NCBI GenBank assembly: GCA_050248375.1
Contig: JBFWSL010000121.1
Coordinates: forward strand, 1-10,727
Direction: 5' to 3'
Source: JAYZVT01 sp050248375
GTDB lineage: Bacteria > Pseudomonadota > Alphaproteobacteria > Rhizobiales > Methyloligellaceae
DNA length: 10,727 nucleotides
Shown: positions 6,808-10,727 of the stretch, one piece after another
Layout of the letters: each line of letters opens with the position of its first letter
Numbering within the stretch: the stretch's first letter is position 1
Notes under the pieces: generated by a model
What the model was told of the DNA's origin: nothing
Seen by the model: the letters and a program-made list of their open reading frames with translations, nothing else
The model's database searches: none
Program-made: the position numbers and the translations under genes

Positions 6808-7044
6808 GGGAATACCGCGTCCTTCCAAGCCGCACCGGGGCCGCCGTCCGCAAGCTTGGCCCGCCGGCATGAGGCCGGTCAAGCGACGGGCGGGGGCCAT
6901 GACCCGGCCCCGAGAAGGCGTTTCCGCGCATGAACGCCACATGAACGGCCCGCTCGGGCTGCGTTCAAGCGGAAGCCGCTAGAACGGACACAACAGCGGA
7001 TGGATGACCGCTATTCGAGGCCAGATTTATTGGAGGATGGACCA
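6808..7044. promoter_or_regulatory. Divergent intergenic region between the caspase and repeat-protein genes
   Basis: This 237-bp region must hold the promoters of both divergent exported-protein genes. The half next to the caspase gene is very GC-rich and contains a hairpin GGGGCC-N7-GGCCCC (6893-6911), which would lie in the caspase leader. The centre holds the direct-repeat/dyad element listed separately. On the minus strand TTGAAC (6963-6968) and TTCATG (6940-6945) are 17 nt apart, a weak promoter candidate for the caspase gene that would overlap that element. I could not assign a convincing promoter for the plus-strand gene. Confidence 0.5.
6929..6967. promoter_or_regulatory. Candidate regulator site: 11-bp-period direct repeat plus dyad
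   Basis: CATGAACG occurs twice (6929-6936 and 6940-6947), exactly 11 bp apart, about one helical turn. The second copy also forms the left arm of a dyad: TGAACG-GCCCG (6942-6952) against CGGGC (6955-6959) and CGTTCA (6962-6967), with a 2-nt bulge. Tandem half-sites at 10-11 bp are the usual form of OmpR/PhoB-family operators; assignment to that family is inference only. The element is centred about 100 bp upstream of the repeat-protein start and about 140 bp upstream of the caspase start, so it could control either or both. Confidence 0.45.
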
Positions 7045-7782
7045 ATGATGACGAAGCTGAACAAGACCGCCATTGCCCGCCGCGCCGCCGCGTCCATGCT
7101 GGCCGCCGGCCTGGCGATGGCTTTCACCCCGGCGCTCGCCGCCGACAAGGACGTGAGGCTGAAGAGGGGCTCGGCCCCCGTCGCGGTGGGTTCCGCCCAG
7201 ACCGGCGGCGGCTCTGTTCCCAAGGGCCTCGTTGCTCCCAAGGCTCCTGTGGTCGCGGGATCGCGCCAGATCGAGGTCCAGCCCAAGATCGCCATCCCCA
7301 AGGCCCCGACCGCTCCCGGAGGCGGCGTCGCCCGCATCCAGGTCCCCAAGGCCCCGACCGCTCCGGGAGGCGGCGTCGCCCGCATCCAGATTCCCAAGGC
7401 CCCGACCGCCCCCGCAGCTCCGGTGACGACCTTCGTCGAGGCCCCCAAGGCTGGCCGTCCCAAGGTGGCCGCCGCCACCCCGGCGGTGACCTTCACCGAC
7501 GCGGCGCCGCCCCGTGTGAACACCTTCGCGGCGCCCGCGCCGGTCGCCGCCGCTCCTGTCGCCGCTCCCGCGCCGCAGGTTGCGCCGGTGGCCGCGCCGG
7601 TGCCGGTGGCCACGATCGAGCCCAAGGCCGTGGTCAAGCCGGCCGCGCCCGTGACCCATCACAACAGCTACAGCGCCTATTACGGCGGCCATGCCGGCTA
7701 TTATGCGCAGCCGTCCTACGGCTATGGCTACGGCCGTGGCGGCTATGGCGGCGGCTATGGCGGCTTCCGCAACTGCCACTAG
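7045..7782 (+). CDS. Exported Ala/Pro-rich tandem-repeat protein with Gly/Tyr-rich tail
   Basis: A 245-residue low-complexity secreted protein of unknown function. The start at 7045 is set by GGAGG (7032-7036) 8 nt upstream; an ATG 15 codons earlier lacks a site and would spoil the signal peptide. Residues 1-32 form a signal peptide (basic TKLNKTAIARR, hydrophobic core, TPALA-ADK cleavage). The mature part is rich in Ala, Pro and Val with recurrent PKAP and AP-VA motifs, including two 16-residue repeats PKAPTAPGGGVARIQ plus half a third (residues 84-123). Residues 205-245 are His/Tyr/Gly-rich (YGYGYGRGGYGGGYGG) and end in NCH with the only cysteine. The composition suggests an extended, disordered envelope or surface protein. 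It is transcribed alone and closed by a strong terminator. It lies divergent from the exported WD40-caspase, so it may be a partner or substrate of that enzyme. Confidence 0.85.
   Translation: MMTKLNKTAIARRAAASMLAAGLAMAFTPALAADKDVRLKRGSAPVAVGSAQTGGGSVPKGLVAPKAPVVAGSRQIEVQPKIAIPKAPTAPGGGVARIQVPKAPTAPGGGVARIQIPKAPTAPAAPVTTFVEAPKAGRPKVAAATPAVTFTDAAPPRVNTFAAPAPVAAAPVAAPAPQVAPVAAPVPVATIEPKAVVKPAAPVTHHNSYSAYYGGHAGYYAQPSYGYGYGRGGYGGGYGGFRNCH
7294..7413 (+). repeat. Tandem 48-bp repeat inside the exported Ala/Pro-rich gene
   Basis: Two near-identical 48-bp units (7294-7341 and 7342-7389) are followed by a 24-bp partial third (7390-7413). The first two differ mainly in the opening codon (ATC against GTC) and one silent Pro codon. 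They encode (I/V)PKAPTAPGGGVARIQ. Near identity at the DNA level indicates recent duplication by slippage or unequal recombination, and the copy number probably varies between strains. Confidence 0.9.
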
Positions 7783-7800
7783 GCAACGCCCGCACCGATG

Positions 7801-8439
7801 TCACGCCCGGTCCCGCATTTGCGGGGCCGGGCTTTTGTTTCCGCCGGGAGCCCGTGTCCAGGCGATCGCCTGCTCCAGCCGGTCGTCGCCCCAGAACAGC
7901 TCGCCGTCCGGCGTCACGAAGGAGGGCGCGCCGAAGATGCCCAGCGCCTGCGCCGTGTCGGTCTGTGCCCTCAGCCCGTCCTTGATATCGTGATGGGTGA
8001 TGCGCTCGAAGCACTGGGCCGGCGCGGCCCCCACCGCTTCCAGGCATTCCGTCAGCATGGCCCGGTCGTCGAGTTGGCGCGCCTTTCCGAACTGGGCCGC
8101 GAACACCGCCCGGCTGAACGGCGCAACCCAGCCTTCCTCGTCGCCGAGCAGCGCGAGGCGCGCCGCGTTGAGACCATTCTGGGGAAAGGGCTCCGGCAGC
8201 GAAAAGGCGAGCCCGCGGGCTGCGCACATGCGCTCCATGTCGCGCACCATGTAGCGGCCCTTGCCCGGATACAGGTTGAAGGGCGATGTCTGCCAGCCCT
8301 GAGCGGCGAAGATGGGTCCGAGCAGGAAGGGGCGCCAGCGCACCGAGATGCCGGCCTTCCGGGCCTGCTCCTCGATGCGCATGACCGAGAGATAGGAGTA
8401 GGTCGAGGCGAACTCGTACCAGAAGTCGAGCGTCTGCAT
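7801..8439 (-). CDS. 2-hydroxychromene-2-carboxylate isomerase-like DsbA-family protein
   Basis: A 212-residue cytoplasmic thioredoxin-fold protein of the DsbA/HCCA-isomerase group, kappa-class GST-like. In naphthalene degraders the enzyme (NahD) performs glutathione-dependent isomerisation of 2-hydroxychromene-2-carboxylate, but most chromosomal homologues have no proven substrate. The N-terminus LDFWYEFASTYSYLS carries the serine (S12) expected at the glutathione-activating position, with no CxxC, so it is not a disulfide oxidase. A helical insert follows with RPFLLGPIF (36-44). The C-terminal lobe has the cis-Pro motif FGAPSFV (169-175) and ELFWGDDRLE (180-189). There is no signal peptide. 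No aromatic-degradation genes are nearby. The last residues (about 203-211) are encoded by the terminator hairpin of the convergent gene. It is divergent from the SOS-type polymerase, with a 181-bp gap. Confidence 0.9.
   Translation of the reverse strand: MQTLDFWYEFASTYSYLSVMRIEEQARKAGISVRWRPFLLGPIFAAQGWQTSPFNLYPGKGRYMVRDMERMCAARGLAFSLPEPFPQNGLNAARLALLGDEEGWVAPFSRAVFAAQFGKARQLDDRAMLTECLEAVGAAPAQCFERITHHDIKDGLRAQTDTAQALGIFGAPSFVTPDGELFWGDDRLEQAIAWTRAPGGNKSPAPQMRDRA
7805..7840 (+). terminator. Strong rho-independent terminator
   Basis: A 12-bp stem (GCCCGGTCCCGC at 7805-7816 against GCGGGGCCGGGC at 7821-7832, with one G-T wobble) with an ATTT loop is followed by TTTTGTTT. It lies 22 bp after the stop of the Ala/Pro-rich exported protein gene. 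It lies entirely within the 3' coding end of the convergent isomerase gene; on the minus strand no T-run follows, so it should work in the plus direction only. Confidence 0.9.
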
Positions 8440-8468
8440 GGGTCTGGTCCCCGGGGAGAGGCCTTAGT

Positions 8469-8496
8469 CTAGCAAGGAAATCCGGGCGGTTGTCCA
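8469..8496 (-). promoter_or_regulatory. Candidate promoter for the isomerase gene
   Basis: On the minus strand TGGACA (plus 8491-8496) precedes TGCTAG (plus 8469-8474) with a 16-nt spacer, about 30 nt upstream of the ATG at 8439. The -35 matches 5 of 6 consensus bases, the -10 is weak. The same TGCTAG word appears as the likely -10 of the divergent polymerase gene. Confidence 0.35.
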
Positions 8497-8523
8497 CGGC
8501 GTTCGGACCTGCACGGAATTTTT

Positions 8524-8538
8524 GTTCGCTTTTTGTTC
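8524..8538 (+). promoter_or_regulatory. LexA (SOS) operator, alphaproteobacterial type
   Basis: The sequence GTTCGCTTTTTGTTC is an exact match to GTTC-N7-GTTC, the direct-repeat LexA box of Alphaproteobacteria. It ends 82 bp before the start of the Y-family polymerase gene. A possible promoter overlaps it: TTGTTC (8522-8527) and TGCTAG (8545-8550) with a 17-nt spacer, so bound LexA would block RNA polymerase. The divergent isomerase gene starts 85 bp away on the other side, and its candidate promoter (8469-8496) does not overlap the box. Confidence 0.88.
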
Positions 8539-8620
8539 TATCGCTGCTAGTCTCGTGCCTCTTGCCGGAATGCTGGGACCTTGAAAGCCATCCGCGTCCG
8601 CGCGGCATACAGGTTACGCG

Positions 8621-9898
8621 ATGTGTTTGGATCGCCGCGTCGATTGGCTGTTCCTCGACCTCAACAGCTATTTCGCCAGCGTCGAGCAAAACGATCGGCC
8701 CGAGCTTCAGGGCCGCCCCGTCGCCGTCGCCCCGGTGATGACCGAGTCCACCTGCGCCATCGCCACCAGCTACGAGGCCAAGGCTTTCGGCATCCGGACC
8801 GGCACCAGGATCTACGAAGCCAGGAAGCTGTGTCCGGAGCTGGTGGTGGTGGAGGCCCGCCACGATCTCTACGTGGAGATGCATCACCGCATTCTGCGGG
8901 AGGTCGACCGCCACATCCCCGTGGAAAAGGTTCACTCCATCGACGAGATGGCCTGCCGGCTGCTCGGCCCCCAGCGCGAGCTGGCGGCGGCGCGCGGGAT
9001 CGCCATGAGCATCAAGCAGGGTTTGCGCGAGCGGCTCGGTCCCTGCATCCGCTGCTCCATCGGGCTGGCGCCCAACCGTTACCTGGCCAAGGTCGCCACC
9101 GACCTGCGGAAGCCGGACGGCCTTGTCGTCCTCACCCGCGACGACCTGCCGGGACCCCTGCTCGGCCTTACGCTCACCGGCCTGCACGGCATCGGCCGCG
9201 GCATGGAGCGCCGCCTGCTCGACGCCGGCATCGCCGACGTGGCGGCGCTGTGGGCGCTGACCCCCAGGCAGGCCCGGCGCGTCTGGGGCCATGTGGGCGG
9301 CGAGCGCTTCTGGCACGCGCTGCACGGCGACGAACTGCCGGACATGGAGACGTCCCGGCGCAGCATCGGCCACAGCCATGTCATGGCCACGCAGTTCCGT
9401 CCCCGCGCCCAGGCCCGGCTGATCGCCCGCCGGCTGGCCATGAAGGCCGCGGCGCGCATGCGGCGGCTGGACTACACCTGCGCCCGTCTGGTTCTGGGCA
9501 TGCGCTTCGAGAAGGGCCCCCGCTGGGCGGACGAGATGCGCGTCATGCGCACCCAGGACACCCTCGTGCTGCTTGATGCCGTGGAGCGTCTGTGGGATCG
9601 CATGGAACGGGAAACCACGCACCCCCGCGTGCTCAAGACCGGCGTCACCCTGCTCGACCTGCTGCCCGTGGCCGAAACCCCCGCCGACCTGTTCGCCGGC
9701 CCCGCCGCGCCCGGCCCCGCCACGCCCGGCCAGGACTGGGCCCGCCGCACGCGGCTCTCCTTCGCCATAGACACCATCAACCGCCGCTATGGCCGCGACA
9801 CCGTCTGGTTCGGCGTCAACCCGGACCTGAAAGCGCCATTCACCGGCACCAAGATCGCCTTTACCCGCATCCCCGACATGGCCGAGTTCCTCGAATAG
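8621..9898 (+). CDS. Second Y-family translesion DNA polymerase (UmuC/DinB-like), SOS-controlled
   Basis: A 425-residue Y-family polymerase, distinct from the dinB product in this window. Active-site residues are intact: D13 in FLDLNSYFASVEQ and D108-E109 in HSIDEMACRLLG, which separates it from catalytically dead ImuB. The DLN form (Asn where DinB has DMD) recalls UmuC's DVN. The steric gate is F18. GLAPNRYLAKVATDLRKPDG (148-167) and the thumb HhH region GLHGIGRGMERRLLDAG (187-203) are typical. The little finger spans about 245-345. No consensus clamp motif is seen; TPADLF (353-358) resembles one but lacks the Gln. No umuD, imuA or dnaE2 is adjacent, so it stands alone. Start ATG at 8621 has a poor ribosome site, but no better in-frame start is close. 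A perfect LexA box 82 bp upstream indicates induction by DNA damage. Confidence 0.92.
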   Translation: MCLDRRVDWLFLDLNSYFASVEQNDRPELQGRPVAVAPVMTESTCAIATSYEAKAFGIRTGTRIYEARKLCPELVVVEARHDLYVEMHHRILREVDRHIPVEKVHSIDEMACRLLGPQRELAAARGIAMSIKQGLRERLGPCIRCSIGLAPNRYLAKVATDLRKPDGLVVLTRDDLPGPLLGLTLTGLHGIGRGMERRLLDAGIADVAALWALTPRQARRVWGHVGGERFWHALHGDELPDMETSRRSIGHSHVMATQFRPRAQARLIARRLAMKAAARMRRLDYTCARLVLGMRFEKGPRWADEMRVMRTQDTLVLLDAVERLWDRMERETTHPRVLKTGVTLLDLLPVAETPADLFAGPAAPGPATPGQDWARRTRLSFAIDTINRRYGRDTVWFGVNPDLKAPFTGTKIAFTRIPDMAEFLE

Positions 9899-9912
9899 GC
9901 GCGTCCGCGCCC

Positions 9913-9942
9913 TTGCACGCGCCGCGGCCCGCGTCCTATAAG
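9913..9942 (+). promoter_or_regulatory. Candidate argG promoter
   Basis: TTGCAC (9913-9918) and TATAAG (9937-9942) lie 18 nt apart, within the 75-bp gap between the polymerase stop and the argG ATG. The -10 is a good match and the only AT-rich word in this stretch; the -35 is partial. Transcription would begin roughly 25 nt before the ATG. Confidence 0.5.
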
Positions 9943-9973
9943 CCGCCAGATCGTTTCTCGCGGGATTTTCCTC

Positions 9974-10727
<754 letters not shown>

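Noticed and set aside
3964..6933. Long plus-strand open frame (989 codons) opposite the WD40-caspase gene
   Set aside because: Arg/His/Gln-rich low-complexity translation with no motif, mirroring the repeated WD40 coding sequence; an antisense shadow.

Overview
The window looks like a GC-rich alphaproteobacterial chromosome. The main reasons are a LexA operator of the alphaproteobacterial type (GTTC-N7-GTTC, 8524-8538), the style of the housekeeping proteins (RlmN, DinB, ArgG), and strongly GC-biased codon use throughout except around the luxR gene. I cannot name the genus. No rRNA, tRNA, CRISPR array, transposase or integrase is visible.

Layout from left to right. The 3' end of rlmN (3-224, +) overlaps by ATGA a small four-helix membrane protein gene (221-646, +). 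Facing it is a long run of minus-strand genes, listed here in window order: an uncharacterised 124-residue protein (689-1063), a LuxR-type regulator with no luxI in sight (1318-2049), chaB (2322-2552), dinB encoding DNA polymerase IV (2628-3866), and a 960-residue exported protein with WD40 repeats and a C-terminal caspase-like peptidase domain (3925-6807). Divergent from the last is an exported, repeat-containing Ala/Pro-rich protein (7045-7782, +), closed by a strong intrinsic terminator (7805-7840). That terminator lies inside the 3' end of a convergent gene for a 2-hydroxychromene-2-carboxylate isomerase-like DsbA-fold protein (7801-8439, -). Divergent from the isomerase is a second Y-family DNA polymerase (8621-9898, +) with a perfect LexA box over its likely promoter. 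The 5' part of argG (9974 onward, +) closes the window.

How the parts may work together. Two translesion polymerases sit about 5 kb apart; only the second shows a canonical SOS operator. The WD40-caspase gene and the repeat protein share one 237-bp intergenic region, and both products carry signal peptides, so they may be co-regulated in the cell envelope. The caspase domain has its His-Cys dyad and the acidic residue that in metacaspases favours cleavage after Arg/Lys, and the neighbouring protein carries Arg and Lys in each tandem repeat. A protease-substrate pairing is a testable idea, not a demonstrated one. The intergenic region also has an 11-bp-period direct repeat of CATGAACG joined to a dyad, a plausible regulator site. 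The luxR gene and its flanks are clearly less GC-rich than the rest and may have been acquired. The rlmN and argG ends are conserved housekeeping genes, so the roughly 9.3 kb between them reads as accessory content.
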